Of a DNA stretch of 64,000 bases, positions 28,521-38,000 are shown in pieces. Source of the stretch: Pseudomonas oryzihabitans (GTDB lineage Bacteria; Pseudomonadota; Gammaproteobacteria; Pseudomonadales; Pseudomonadaceae); contig NZ_CP021645.1 of assembly GCF_006384975.1 (NCBI RefSeq), positions 1,392,001-1,456,000 of the forward strand. Reading direction: 5' to 3'. Numbering within the stretch: position 1 is the first letter of the stretch; every line of letters begins with the position of its first letter. A program made the position numbers and the translations under genes. Under the pieces are notes generated by a model. That model worked only from the letters and a program-made list of their open reading frames with translations, was not told the DNA's origin and did no database searches.

Positions 28521-29852
28521 GTGTCGCTTTCCGTAGACAGCAAAATAATTAAGAAAATAAATTCGCTACACAACACAGACAAAGAATACTGGTCATTTTC
28601 TCGCAGGTCGAAGCGAACCCATTGCCATGGATTCATTAAGTATCCCGCAATGATGGTTCCTGAAATGCAAGGCGAACTGATAGATATTTTTCTAAATCAC
28701 CAATCCAAAATAAAGTCCATCTTCGACCCGTTTGTTGGCTCAGGAACAACAATGGGCGAAGCCATGATGAGGGGGCTAAACTTCCAAGGAGTAGACATTA
28801 ACCCCTTAGCTATTCTCGCCTGCGAAACAAAGTCAGACGCCTTTTATATTTCCTCGCTCAAGCATAAAATCCTGGAACTCAACAACCGCTTACAGAAGGA
28901 CACTCTAGACTCTATAGAAGTTAACTTTCCAAAAATAGAAAAGTGGTTTATACCTCGAGTCCAGATTGAGCTGAGCAAAATTAGACGCGCCATAATGGCT
29001 GAACCTAGCAAATGGGCCAGAAGATTCTTCTGGGTTGCATTCAGCGACACCGTGAGAGGATGCTGCAACTCTCGCAGCTCCACCTACAAACTTCACATGA
29101 AACCTCAAGATGAGATAGACGAAGTAGGGTCTTGCCTTGAGATTTTTAAAAATAAAATTCAATTCAACTTTGAACTCAAGAAAGAACAGATGGATCTCTT
29201 GGCAGAACAAGGCCTGCTATCGGGCTCCACTCTTCTAAGCAACATCAATCTTTCCATATCAGACATCCAGGCGCTACCCAAGAAAAGCGAGCACAATCTA
29301 CATGACATGCTGATTACCTCTCCACCATATGGTGACAATTCTACCACCGTACCTTATGGGCAATTTTCTTATCTTCCTCTGATGTGGATCGACACAGCCG
29401 ACTTGCGAAATAAAGTCCCAAGCAAATTATTATCGAATGCCTCTGCAATTGACAGAGCCAGCCTTGGCGGATCGCACGCTAAGAAAGTTGAAGGCATAGA
29501 CCAACTAAGATGCATGTCACAAAGCTTTTCAACAAGTCTAGATCAGTTACTTAAGTACGAAAACAGTGGCCCAGTACGTCTATCTTCCTTTATCAAGGAT
29601 CTGAATAACTCACTAGACAATATGCTTTTTAGGATAAAACCCAAAGGCTATCTTATTTGGACACTAGGAAACAGGCACATTTCTGGACAAAAAATCCCAT
29701 TAAATAATATTTTAAGGGAACTATTAGAGGCTCGTGGCTGTGAATTTTTAATAGAAATAGACCGCAATATACCCCATAAAAGAATGGCGAACAGAAACAG
29801 CCGATCTCAAACCATGACCGAAGAACAAGTCCTGATAATGAAAAAGGGCTAA
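28521..29852 (+). CDS. DNA methyltransferase with SPPY motif (probable N4-cytosine type)
   Basis: A 443-residue methyltransferase. Motif I is DPFVGSGTT (from Asp69), binding S-adenosylmethionine, and the catalytic motif IV is SPPY at residues 267-270, typical of N4-cytosine enzymes (N6-adenine usually has DPPY or NPPY). The order I before IV fits the beta-like groups; about 180 residues between them probably hold target recognition. A GTG start follows AAAGGAG. The gene is AT-rich. The next gene, 54 bases on, encodes a GHKL ATPase, so this may be the modification half of a defence system. No classical restriction nuclease gene is adjacent. Confidence 0.82.
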   Translation: MSLSVDSKIIKKINSLHNTDKEYWSFSRRSKRTHCHGFIKYPAMMVPEMQGELIDIFLNHQSKIKSIFDPFVGSGTTMGEAMMRGLNFQGVDINPLAILACETKSDAFYISSLKHKILELNNRLQKDTLDSIEVNFPKIEKWFIPRVQIELSKIRRAIMAEPSKWARRFFWVAFSDTVRGCCNSRSSTYKLHMKPQDEIDEVGSCLEIFKNKIQFNFELKKEQMDLLAEQGLLSGSTLLSNINLSISDIQALPKKSEHNLHDMLITSPPYGDNSTTVPYGQFSYLPLMWIDTADLRNKVPSKLLSNASAIDRASLGGSHAKKVEGIDQLRCMSQSFSTSLDQLLKYENSGPVRLSSFIKDLNNSLDNMLFRIKPKGYLIWTLGNRHISGQKIPLNNILRELLEARGCEFLIEIDRNIPHKRMANRNSRSQTMTEEQVLIMKKG

Positions 29853-29906
29853 CTTCAACCATAGAACATTCAAACCTATAAGTCTATTCGCGGAAAGGAA
29901 TCTCAT

Positions 29907-31991
29907 ATGCCAGAGGCATCTTTGAAGTTTGGCGGAAAGATAATAGAAGAACTGTCACAAAAAATCCCATCCTCCTTATTCGCCCTAAATGAATTAATAA
30001 AAAATGCTTATGATGCTTTTTCTCCTTACATAAAAATAAAAATTGAGCCCTCCCAAAATACAATAACCATCTCAGACAACGGAAATGGAATGGGCATAGC
30101 GGAAATAGAAAATCTATTTCACATATCACAAAGTTCTAAAAATTATGGTGAAATTATTGAACAAGACGGAATCCAGAGAATAACTCAAGGATCCAAAGGA
30201 TTAGGCTTTCTAGCCGCATTCAAATTTGGCCACAAAGTAGAATGGACGACTTCAAAAAATGGCATTGAAAGTAAATTCTCTCTTGAGAAGTCCGCTCTAG
30301 TCTCCAAAACAGACCTCACAGGAACAGCCATACCAATAACAACAAATCCCAGCAAACAAAAAGGGACAACAATCGTTATCTATTCAAGCCAGAAGTATCT
30401 TGAAGAGCTACAAGCTGACCTAGAGGATGAAAGAGTCTCAGAAAAGCTCGCTGCTGCAATCGAAGACAACGCATTTAATATAGAAATATACATAGAAAAT
30501 ACATTAATTTCCTCAACTCAAAAAATCAAGGACTTCCGTCAGGAGAGAGAAAACGATCAGCTTTTTTATGTAAAGTACAATTCAGAGGAAAATATTTTAC
30601 ACTTCTACCATCGGGGGGAGCTCTTGGACCCCGTTTCCGGATTAGAACTCCCCATCAACCCTAAAGACTACCAAATAGACTTAGAGCTAATAATATTTAG
30701 CTTAGGCAAAGGAAAAAAAGAGAGATCCATATCCAAACTTAATAGAAGAACACATGACAAAGCACTGTATCCCTTAGTTTATGTCAATCGCAATCTATTT
30801 AACAATACAGCCATATTTGACCCAGACATTCTTAGAAAATCCAAATTAAGCCATTCACTCCCTCAAATTATTGGGCGAGTAAAAATAACAAGCCAGAGCA
30901 AGGAGCTAGAATTCAATTCAGATAGAACTAATTTTGTAGAAAACTCATTAACAAAAGGACTAATGAAAAATCTAAGGAAACTCAATGAGCGCATTCAGAC
31001 TACTGGTTCTGAGCTAAAAAAAGAACTGCAGGCACAGACACCAAAAAATGAGATCCCCACAGGCAAAGCTGCTCCAATCTCAAAGCCAGAGACCTCCCAA
31101 AAAAGGACAGCGCATGTACTGATTGATAGAAGCATGCCCTTTGAAATCAATATACCATCGAGCCAACTGGACTTGGCTAACTATATTTTCCTAGTAAAGA
31201 ACAGCCTTGGCGAAGAAGTTAATAAACATGAAGTCATCATCCTAATTGACAGTGAGCCTTCAAACGATGGCATATTGCAGTCAATAGAGGAACCTTGCGA
31301 AAAGATAATTCTTTTCAGGTACTGCGACCCACATACAAAAGTAGCTTCCACCGAAATCACATTAAAATTCATCAAAAAGACATCCAGCATTACTGGGGCG
31401 CCCCTAAACAAATCTCTCTTTACAATTGAGTCAGAAACAGGATACCGCATTAGCCATAATACAATTTCGAGCCTAATAAATGGCATAGACACAGCCTATC
31501 AATCACGAAACAAAGAAAATTATCTTCCGCTCATAGCTTGTTCCATGAGGTGTATACTCGAAATCTCTTCGAAAAAGACATTTCAAAGAAAGAATCGGCT
31601 CTTTGCAAAGATAAACACAAAAACATTGAATCAAAGGCTACAAAGCGAGCTAAAATCCGACTTGATGCTCGAAGTCATGTACATATTGATTTTATTAAAG
31701 AAAAATCAAAATCTCTTAAGGGTAATATCCGAAGCCAGCGGAATCAGCTTTAAAATATTTAACAACCTTCTAGATTTAGAGGCATTTGGTAGCGCAGTTA
31801 AGCTATCTAACGTAGGAGCTCACTCTTCGTCTGGCTACCTATCCAAACCCAAAATCGAAGAGTGCGCAAACAAATGCGGGCTGTTTGCAGTTATATGCGA
31901 CATTCTGATAAATTTAGATAGCAAAACAGAAAGCTCCCTAGCGATAATAAAACTAGACGAGACTGATTTTTCATCTTATCTTGGACAATAA
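29907..31991 (+). CDS. GHKL-type ATPase protein paired with the methyltransferase (MORC/MutL-like)
   Basis: A 694-residue protein starting with a GHKL ATPase fold. The N-box is NELIKNAYDAF (Glu29, Asn33), the G1 box DNGNGMG (Asp57), and the G2 box GSKGLGFLAAF (from Gly95). The catalytic glutamate and Mg-binding asparagine are kept, so ATP binding is expected. An S5-like region probably follows (to about 340). About 500-694 is a helical domain ending near NVGAHSSSGYLSK, not recognised. GHKL/MORC ATPases linked to restriction-modification genes are described (Iyer, Abhiman and Aravind). Function here is inferred from pairing and composition. No nuclease motif was recognised. Confidence 0.7.
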   Translation: MPEASLKFGGKIIEELSQKIPSSLFALNELIKNAYDAFSPYIKIKIEPSQNTITISDNGNGMGIAEIENLFHISQSSKNYGEIIEQDGIQRITQGSKGLGFLAAFKFGHKVEWTTSKNGIESKFSLEKSALVSKTDLTGTAIPITTNPSKQKGTTIVIYSSQKYLEELQADLEDERVSEKLAAAIEDNAFNIEIYIENTLISSTQKIKDFRQERENDQLFYVKYNSEENILHFYHRGELLDPVSGLELPINPKDYQIDLELIIFSLGKGKKERSISKLNRRTHDKALYPLVYVNRNLFNNTAIFDPDILRKSKLSHSLPQIIGRVKITSQSKELEFNSDRTNFVENSLTKGLMKNLRKLNERIQTTGSELKKELQAQTPKNEIPTGKAAPISKPETSQKRTAHVLIDRSMPFEINIPSSQLDLANYIFLVKNSLGEEVNKHEVIILIDSEPSNDGILQSIEEPCEKIILFRYCDPHTKVASTEITLKFIKKTSSITGAPLNKSLFTIESETGYRISHNTISSLINGIDTAYQSRNKENYLPLIACSMRCILEISSKKTFQRKNRLFAKINTKTLNQRLQSELKSDLMLEVMYILILLKKNQNLLRVISEASGISFKIFNNLLDLEAFGSAVKLSNVGAHSSSGYLSKPKIEECANKCGLFAVICDILINLDSKTESSLAIIKLDETDFSSYLGQ

Positions 31992-31998
31992 TTATATA

Positions 31999-32024
31999 TA
32001 TGGGCTATAGATTTTTAGCCCATA
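31999..32024 (+). terminator. hairpin terminator after the GHKL gene
   Basis: TATGGGCTA (31999-32007) pairs over nine bases with TAGCCCATA (32016-32024), loop of eight, just 8 bases past the stop. A modest T-containing tail (TTACCTTT) follows. Confidence 0.55.
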
Positions 32025-32372
32025 TTACCTTTCCAAACTCAACACTCTTTACTGCAGCGCAAAAACCTATGCACAACGAACGAATTTACACCCTGATCAC
32101 ATTAGAAATCCAGCCTCCTTCAATAGATTCCTGAATTATTAAATTCGAAAATATGCTATAATAATAAGTAAATGGAGATTTCTTGCAGCCTTTTGAATAC
32201 TCAATCAATATAATGCCTTTATTCTCACTGTTCAATTCAATCTAAACAAACAATGGAGGCAATCTTTCTTTGCAACGCTAATAACCACCCGGCACCCCAG
32301 GCGTACCATACCCGCCCTCCCCCCGCTACAATACCCGCCCTGCTGTGCCCCACCTGATCGAGAAGAACCGCC
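32025..32372. other. AT-rich spacer at the right edge of the acquired block
   Basis: About 350 bases. The first 240 are AT-rich and hold a TATAAT box (32157-32162). GGAG at 32174-32177 precedes a 20-codon open frame starting TTG at 32183 and ending TAA at 32243-32245, which may be a truncated gene start. Around 32280 the composition returns to core GC; TACAAT (32327-32332) is a plausible -10 for rlhA. Confidence 0.4.
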
Positions 32373-34388
32373 ATGTCCCTGCCCAAGCACCATCTGGAAT
32401 TGCTCAGCCCTGCCCGCGATGTCGGGATCGCGCGGGAGGCCATCCTGCATGGGGCGGATGCCGTCTACATTGGTGGGCCGAGCTTTGGCGCGCGGCACAA
32501 TGCCTGTAACGAGGTGAGCGAGATCGCCGAGTTGGTGACCTTCGCCCGGCGCTACCATGCGCGGGTATTCACCACCATCAACACCATCCTGCATGACGAC
32601 GAGCTGGAGCCGGCGCGCAAGCTGATCCATCAGCTCTACGACGCGGGGGTGGATGCGCTGATCGTGCAGGACATGGGCGTGCTGGAGCTGGATATTCCGC
32701 CGATCGAGTTGCACGCCAGTACCCAGACCGACATCCGCACTCTGGGCCGGGCCAAGTTTCTCGACCAGGCCGGCTTTTCCCAGCTGGTGCTGGCCCGCGA
32801 GCTGAACCTCAAGGAAATCGCGGCCATCGCCGCCGAGACCGAGGCGGCCATTGAATTCTTCATCCATGGCGCCCTGTGCGTGGCCTTCTCCGGCCAGTGC
32901 AACATCTCCCATGCCCAGACCGGCCGCAGCGCCAACCGCGGTGACTGCTCCCAGGCGTGCCGCCTGCCCTACACCCTCAAGGACGAAAAAGGCGGGGTGA
33001 TCGCCTACGAAAAGCACCTGCTGTCGATGAAGGACAACAACCAGAGCGCCAACCTGCGCGCCCTGGTCGAGGCCGGGGTGCGCTCCTTCAAGATCGAGGG
33101 GCGCTACAAGGATGTGGGCTACGTGAAGAACATCACCGCCTACTATCGCCAGTTGCTCGACGAGATCCTCGAAGACCGCAGCGACCTGGCGCGCGCCTCC
33201 AGCGGGCGCACCGCGCACTTCTTCGTGCCCGATCCGGACAAGACCTTCCACCGCGGCAGCACCGACTATTTCGTCACCGAGCGCAAGGTGGACATCGGCG
33301 CCTTCGATTCGCCGACCTTTACCGGCCTGCTGGTCGGCCAGGTGGAGAAGGTCAACAAGCGCGACCTGATCGCCGTGACCCAGGAGCCGCTGTCCAATGG
33401 CGACGGCCTTAACGTGCTGGTCAAGCGCGAGGTGGTGGGCTTCCGCGCCAACGTCGCCGAATTGAAAGGTGAATTCGAAGAGGACGGCGAGAAGCGCTAC
33501 CGCTATCGCGTCGAGCCCAACGAGATGCCCGAGGGGCTGTTCCGCCTGCGGCCGAACCATCCGCTGTCGCGCAACCTGGACCACAACTGGCAGCAGGCGC
33601 TGCTCAAGACCAGCGCCGAACGCCGCATCGGCGTGCGCTGGAGGGCCGAGCTGCGTGAAGAGCGTCTGCGCCTGACCGCCACCAGCGAGGAAGGCGTGAG
33701 TGTCGAGGTGGCCCTGGCTGGCCCCTTCGGTGTGGCCAACAAGCCGGAACAGGCGCTGGAGGGTCTGCGCGATCTGCTGACGCAGCTGGGCACCACCGAG
33801 TACCACGCCCTGGACGTGGCCCTGGACGCACCCCAGGCCTTCTTCGTGCCCAATTCGCAACTCAAGGCACTGCGCCGCGAGGCCATCGAGCAACTGACCG
33901 CCGCCCGCATCGCCGCCCATCCGCGTGGCAGCCGCAAGGCCGAGACCAGCCCGCCGCCGGTCTATCCCGAGGCGCACCTCTCGTTCCTCTACAACGTCTA
34001 CAACCAGAAGGCCCGTGACTTCTACCATCGCCACGGCGTGCAACTGATCGACGCCGCCTACGAGGCCCACGAAGAGCCCGGCGAGGTGCCGGTGATGATC
34101 ACCAAGCACTGTCTGCGCTTCTCCTTCAACCTCTGCCCCAAGCAGGCCAAGGGCGTTACCGGCGTACGCACCAAGGTCGCGCCCATGCAGTTGGTCCATG
34201 GCGACGAGGTGCTGACCCTGAAGTTCGACTGCAAACCCTGCGAGATGCATGTGGTCGGCAAGATGAAGGGCCATATCCTCGACCTGCCACTACCGGGCAG
34301 CCAGGCCGCCGCCAAGGCGGTCGCCAGCATCAGTCCGGAAGACCTGCTCAAGACCATTCGCAACAAGCCGACGGGTTACAGTCACTAA
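32373..34388 (+). CDS. rlhA: 23S rRNA 5-hydroxycytidine C2501 synthase, U32 peptidase family
   Basis: A 671-residue YdcP/RlhA-type protein, close to the E. coli length. RlhA is needed for hydroxylation of C2501 in 23S rRNA. The N-terminal U32 domain reads LELLSPARDVGIAREAILHGADAVYIGG and the cysteine-containing core SGQCNISHAQTGRSANRGDCSQ; the C-terminal cysteines are in KHCLRFSFNLCPKQ and FDCKPCEM, likely iron-sulfur ligands as in related U32 proteins. It stands alone. Other U32 members (TrhP) differ in length and C-terminal part. Confidence 0.88.
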   Translation: MSLPKHHLELLSPARDVGIAREAILHGADAVYIGGPSFGARHNACNEVSEIAELVTFARRYHARVFTTINTILHDDELEPARKLIHQLYDAGVDALIVQDMGVLELDIPPIELHASTQTDIRTLGRAKFLDQAGFSQLVLARELNLKEIAAIAAETEAAIEFFIHGALCVAFSGQCNISHAQTGRSANRGDCSQACRLPYTLKDEKGGVIAYEKHLLSMKDNNQSANLRALVEAGVRSFKIEGRYKDVGYVKNITAYYRQLLDEILEDRSDLARASSGRTAHFFVPDPDKTFHRGSTDYFVTERKVDIGAFDSPTFTGLLVGQVEKVNKRDLIAVTQEPLSNGDGLNVLVKREVVGFRANVAELKGEFEEDGEKRYRYRVEPNEMPEGLFRLRPNHPLSRNLDHNWQQALLKTSAERRIGVRWRAELREERLRLTATSEEGVSVEVALAGPFGVANKPEQALEGLRDLLTQLGTTEYHALDVALDAPQAFFVPNSQLKALRREAIEQLTAARIAAHPRGSRKAETSPPPVYPEAHLSFLYNVYNQKARDFYHRHGVQLIDAAYEAHEEPGEVPVMITKHCLRFSFNLCPKQAKGVTGVRTKVAPMQLVHGDEVLTLKFDCKPCEMHVVGKMKGHILDLPLPGSQAAAKAVASISPEDLLKTIRNKPTGYSH

Positions 34389-34449
34389 GCCGGTGACGGG
34401 CTTGCCAGTGCACTTGGCGCGGTTCCCGTTCGAGCCTGACCGGTAAGCG

Positions 34450-35646
34450 CTACAGCTGGCCTGTCGAATGCCTGCCCCTCAGGCCAGGGCGGGCCAACCA
34501 CCACAGCGGTCCCTGCGCCAACAGCGCCAGAGCCACGCCCACCCAGGGCGTCAGCGCCAGTTGGCCATGCGCGACCAGGCTGCTGCCCAGGGTTTCACCC
34601 AGGGTGATGCCGAGATTGAACGCCGCGATGTTCAATGCCGAGGCGAAATCGAGGGCGTGTGGCGTCCAGCGTTGCGCCGTTTCCAGCATTCCGGCCTGGA
34701 AGCCGGGGGATAGTCCGAACGCCAACCCACCCCAGACGAACAACAGGGGCACCATGACGCTCTTCCACGGCAAGGCCAGCGCCATGGCCAGCAACACCAG
34801 CAGCAATCCGAACAACAGGAGCCGCAAGGCCGTCGGCCAGCCCAGCCGTGCGGCCCAGCGGCCGCCGAGGAGATTGCCCACCAGGGTGGCGATGCCGAAC
34901 ACCACCAGCAGTCCACTGGCCATCTGACTCGAAAAGCCGGTGATCTCCGTCAGAATGGGGGTGATGAAGGTAAAGCTGGCGAAACTGGCGCCAAAGCCGA
35001 GCACGGTGACTGACATCATGGCCAGGATCGCCGGACTGGCCAAGGCCGCGATCTGGCGCTTTGCCGGCCCCGTCGCCTCGGCGGGCAACGACGGAATCCA
35101 CCGCGTGATGGCGAGCAAGGCCAAGCCGGCCAGCCCCACCACGGCAAAGAGCGGCAACCGCCATCCCAGGGCGTTGCCGATCAGGCTGCCCAAGGGTACG
35201 CCGAGCACCATCGCCAGGGTCAGGCCCGCGAACATCGATGCGATGGCGCGGCTGGCCTGACCGTCCGGTGCCAGACGTGCCGCGACGGTGGCGCCGATAG
35301 CGAAGAAGCTGCCATGCGCTACGGCGGTCACCAGGCGTCCGGCCAGTAATAGCTCATAGCTGCCGGCAAGCGCCGATAGCAGGTTGCCCGCCAGGAAGAT
35401 GGCCACCAGTACCAGCAGCAGCGGCTTGCGCGGCAGGCGGGCGAGCGCCAGTACGGTGAGGGGCGTGCCCACCGCCAAGGCCAGGGCGTAAAACCCGACC
35501 AGCCCACCCGCCTGGGCGAGGGGCACCGCGAGATCCTCGGCAATGGCCGGCAGCACGCCCACTACGATGAATTCCGCCACGCCGATGGCGAAGGCGGTGA
35601 TCGCCAGAGCCCAGATGCCCGGGTGAGTTCGCTGGACGCCACTCAT
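34450..35646 (-). CDS. MFS transporter, drug:H+ antiporter-like (DHA1)
   Basis: A 398-residue, 12-helix permease. The N-terminus IWALAITAFAIGVAEFIVVGVLPAIAEDL is shown by its first and last parts typical of the YdeA/AraJ/PbuE group of efflux carriers. The ATG at 35646 overlaps the upstream gene's stop (ATGA), so it is coupled to the HbpS-like gene and probably to the IclR gene further up. The substrate is unknown; sugars, purines or small metabolites are exported by relatives. Confidence 0.84.
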   Translation of the reverse strand: MSGVQRTHPGIWALAITAFAIGVAEFIVVGVLPAIAEDLAVPLAQAGGLVGFYALALAVGTPLTVLALARLPRKPLLLVLVAIFLAGNLLSALAGSYELLLAGRLVTAVAHGSFFAIGATVAARLAPDGQASRAIASMFAGLTLAMVLGVPLGSLIGNALGWRLPLFAVVGLAGLALLAITRWIPSLPAEATGPAKRQIAALASPAILAMMSVTVLGFGASFASFTFITPILTEITGFSSQMASGLLVVFGIATLVGNLLGGRWAARLGWPTALRLLLFGLLLVLLAMALALPWKSVMVPLLFVWGGLAFGLSPGFQAGMLETAQRWTPHALDFASALNIAAFNLGITLGETLGSSLVAHGQLALTPWVGVALALLAQGPLWWLARPGLRGRHSTGQL

Positions 35647-36044
35647 GGGCGGCCTGCCGCCGTCAGGGCTATGGCTTGGTCGGCAGCCAGGGTGGCGCCA
35701 GCGACGCCCAGGCCGCCGATAACCCTGCCATCGGGGTCGTACAATACCACGCCGCCTCCGAAACCGATCAGACCACCATTGGAGGCCTCCAGGGTGTAGA
35801 GGGCGCCACCCGGCTGGGCGGCGACACCGATCTCGCCGCTGTCGGTCCGGAACAGCGCGGCCATCCGCGCCTTCTTGAGGGACACGTCGATGGCCCCGGG
35901 GACGGCGTCCTGCATGCGCAGGAAGCCGCTCAGCAGACCTGCGGCATCCACCACGCTGATACAGATCGAGAAACCTTGCTCGCGGGCCAGTGCCTGGGCG
36001 CGGTCGATGATTTGCTGGGTAAGGACATCGGTCAAAGGAGGCAT
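35643..36044 (-). CDS. GlcG/HbpS-family small protein
   Basis: A 133-residue protein of the GlcG/HbpS family (Haem_degrading/DUF336 fold). Typical stretches are LAREQGFSICISVVDAAG, the LKKARMAALFR helix, and the glycine-rich FGGGVVLYDPDGRVIGGLGV. Members bind haem or cobalamin or sit in glycolate, aromatic and other catabolic operons; their role is mostly undefined. The ATG at 36044 has GGAG nine bases upstream. It overlaps the MFS gene and lies 83 bp downstream of the IclR gene on the same strand. Confidence 0.82.
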   Translation of the reverse strand: MPPLTDVLTQQIIDRAQALAREQGFSICISVVDAAGLLSGFLRMQDAVPGAIDVSLKKARMAALFRTDSGEIGVAAQPGGALYTLEASNGGLIGFGGGVVLYDPDGRVIGGLGVAGATLAADQAIALTAAGRP

Positions 36045-36127
36045 ACGCAAACTCCACGCTGAAGGAAGGAGTTTTCGATGATTTCCGCAGCGCGCCCAGG
36101 CGGGAAGACCGTGAGAGGCGAAGGGCG

Positions 36128-36847
36128 CTAAAGTTTGATGATGTCGAACATCTCGCGCATGGCGGTTGTGGCGAGGCTGCGCAGGGTACTTTCTCCTAGT
36201 CGCTGAGCAGGCCCGGCGACCCCAAGCGCCGCCACTACCCGCCCTTGCCGGCGCAGCGGCAGGGCCAGGCAATTCAAGCCGGGTTCGGCTTCTTCCAGAT
36301 CCAGCGCATAGCCCTGTTCGATGATGCGGGCCAGATCATCTTCCAGCGCGACCGGAATCAATTGCGCACGCCGCAAGCTTCGCAGCAGCATGGGATCGAA
36401 GGCGAGGAAGAGCTTGCCGATGGCGGAGGTCGTCAGTCCCTCGCGACGGCCACGTGGACTACCCACACGCAGGCTGCCGTTGCCTTCCACGGCATCGAGG
36501 TAGAGGTATTCCCGCGTGCCACAGGGGACGGCCAGGTAGCAGGTTTCACCACTACGGTCGGCCAACGCCCACATGGCCGGCGCGAAGGCGGAACGCAGCG
36601 TCGCATCGGCATCGGCCAGCGGCTGGGCGATGTCGCGGAGCCGCAAGCCGAGGATGTACCGGGTTCCTTGACGGGACACGTAGCCCATAGCCGCCAGGGT
36701 ATTGAGCAGGCCATGCAAGGTGCTCTTGTGCAGGCCGAGTTGCGCGACCAGCTCCGACAACCGTGCCTCGCCGCCTTGCGCCGCGATGACTTCGAGCACC
36801 CGCAGGGCCCGCTCCACGGATTGAATGCGGCGGTTTTCGTCGATCAT
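36128..36847 (-). CDS. IclR-family transcriptional regulator
   Basis: A 239-residue regulator: winged helix at residues about 8-65 (SVERALRVLEVIAAQGG, then LHKSTLHGLLNTLAAMGYV) and an IclR effector domain after it (about 80-235). It leads the group with the HbpS-like and MFS genes, so it likely controls them and itself. The effector is unknown. Confidence 0.9.
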   Translation of the reverse strand: MIDENRRIQSVERALRVLEVIAAQGGEARLSELVAQLGLHKSTLHGLLNTLAAMGYVSRQGTRYILGLRLRDIAQPLADADATLRSAFAPAMWALADRSGETCYLAVPCGTREYLYLDAVEGNGSLRVGSPRGRREGLTTSAIGKLFLAFDPMLLRSLRRAQLIPVALEDDLARIIEQGYALDLEEAEPGLNCLALPLRRQGRVVAALGVAGPAQRLGESTLRSLATTAMREMFDIIKL

Positions 36848-36971
36848 AAGGGGACCGTCTGGCCGTTATCCATGAGCCGCAATGCGCTCTGTCTTATTGG
36901 GACAACGTTAAAAGGTATCGCCATGAATGTGGGTATTCCCTTGGAAACCACTACACCTTGGGGTTACACAC

Positions 36972-37769
36972 CTAGCGCCCGGTCTGGGCGATGTAGCCGA
37001 TGAACAGCCTGAACAATTCGGCGTGACTGGAGATTTCCAGACGCTGGTAGAGGTTGTGCTTGTGCACCTTCACCGTTCCCTCGGAGATACCCAGCTGGCG
37101 GGCGATGGAGGCGGTGCTGTGGCCCTGTAGCAGCAACTTGGCGATATAGCGTTGGGCCTCGGTCAGTTGCCCCAGAACCCCGACGAAGGCGCTTTCCAGC
37201 TGGTTGTCCGTGCCTGTGGGCTCCAGCTGGCATCGCAACTGGCTCCCATGCTGCTCCAGAGCGGCGCTCACCAGCGGTGTCAGCCGATGCAGGTAGGCGA
37301 CCTCGGTGTCGTCAAAAGCGCCGTGTTCTTGCGCCTTCATCAGGGTAAACACCAAGGCGGTGTGCGCCCGCAGGTGAATGATATAGCCGATCTCGTCAAT
37401 CTGGGTGCCATGGGTGGAAGAGACGCAAGGATGGAGGTCGGGCGAGATGGCGAAGCCCGAGGAGAAAAAACTGTCCGGAGCCAACTCGCTCATTCGCCAC
37501 AGACCACCTGGATGACGGTTCATGCTGGCGACGTAGAAGGGATCGAGCAGGTAGCCGCCGCGGCTGTAGGCATCCAGGGTGCGGGCGGCGACCTGCCCCC
37601 GATAGCCATCGTGCAGAAGCTCGGCAGGTTGATCGAAGCGAAACAGGTAGAGGCAGCTCATGTCGAAGCTAACCCCGCCCTCCAGCAAAGCACACAGCGC
37701 CTGTCCCAGCGAGGCGCTGCCGATGGCGCCGATTAGCCGGGCCAATACATCGACATCTAGCGTATTCAT
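36972..37769 (-). CDS. LuxR-type transcriptional regulator
   Basis: A 265-residue protein with a C-terminal LuxR/GerE helix-turn-helix, residues about 198-260: LTEAQRYIAKLLLQGHSTAS, then LGISEGTVKVHKHNLYQRL. The N-terminal 190 residues are an unassigned sensor region, not a receiver or acyl-homoserine-lactone domain that I recognise. The ATG at 37769 is preceded by GGAG at 7 bases. It is the gene just downstream, on the same strand, of the lactone oxidase-NCS1-SDR group and is a candidate regulator of it. Confidence 0.85.
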   Translation of the reverse strand: MNTLDVDVLARLIGAIGSASLGQALCALLEGGVSFDMSCLYLFRFDQPAELLHDGYRGQVAARTLDAYSRGGYLLDPFYVASMNRHPGGLWRMSELAPDSFFSSGFAISPDLHPCVSSTHGTQIDEIGYIIHLRAHTALVFTLMKAQEHGAFDDTEVAYLHRLTPLVSAALEQHGSQLRCQLEPTGTDNQLESAFVGVLGQLTEAQRYIAKLLLQGHSTASIARQLGISEGTVKVHKHNLYQRLEISSHAELFRLFIGYIAQTGR

Positions 37770-38000
37770 CTCGGCGCTCCTGTGCGAGAGCGCCGGCGGA
37801 TCGAGCGCTCTCGTGCCGCTCGCTGGGTGATTTACTGCGGAGTCGAGTCCTAGCGAGCAGGTTCCGGTGTCGTCATTCACATACCCGAAGCATGTCACCC
37901 CAAGTACGCCCGAGGCTTCACCCTAGCCGACCTTCCAACGCACTGGTAGCGGCAGGGCTCTCCCCACGCCGGTAGGTGGAGGGGGTTGGCAGGGGCTACG

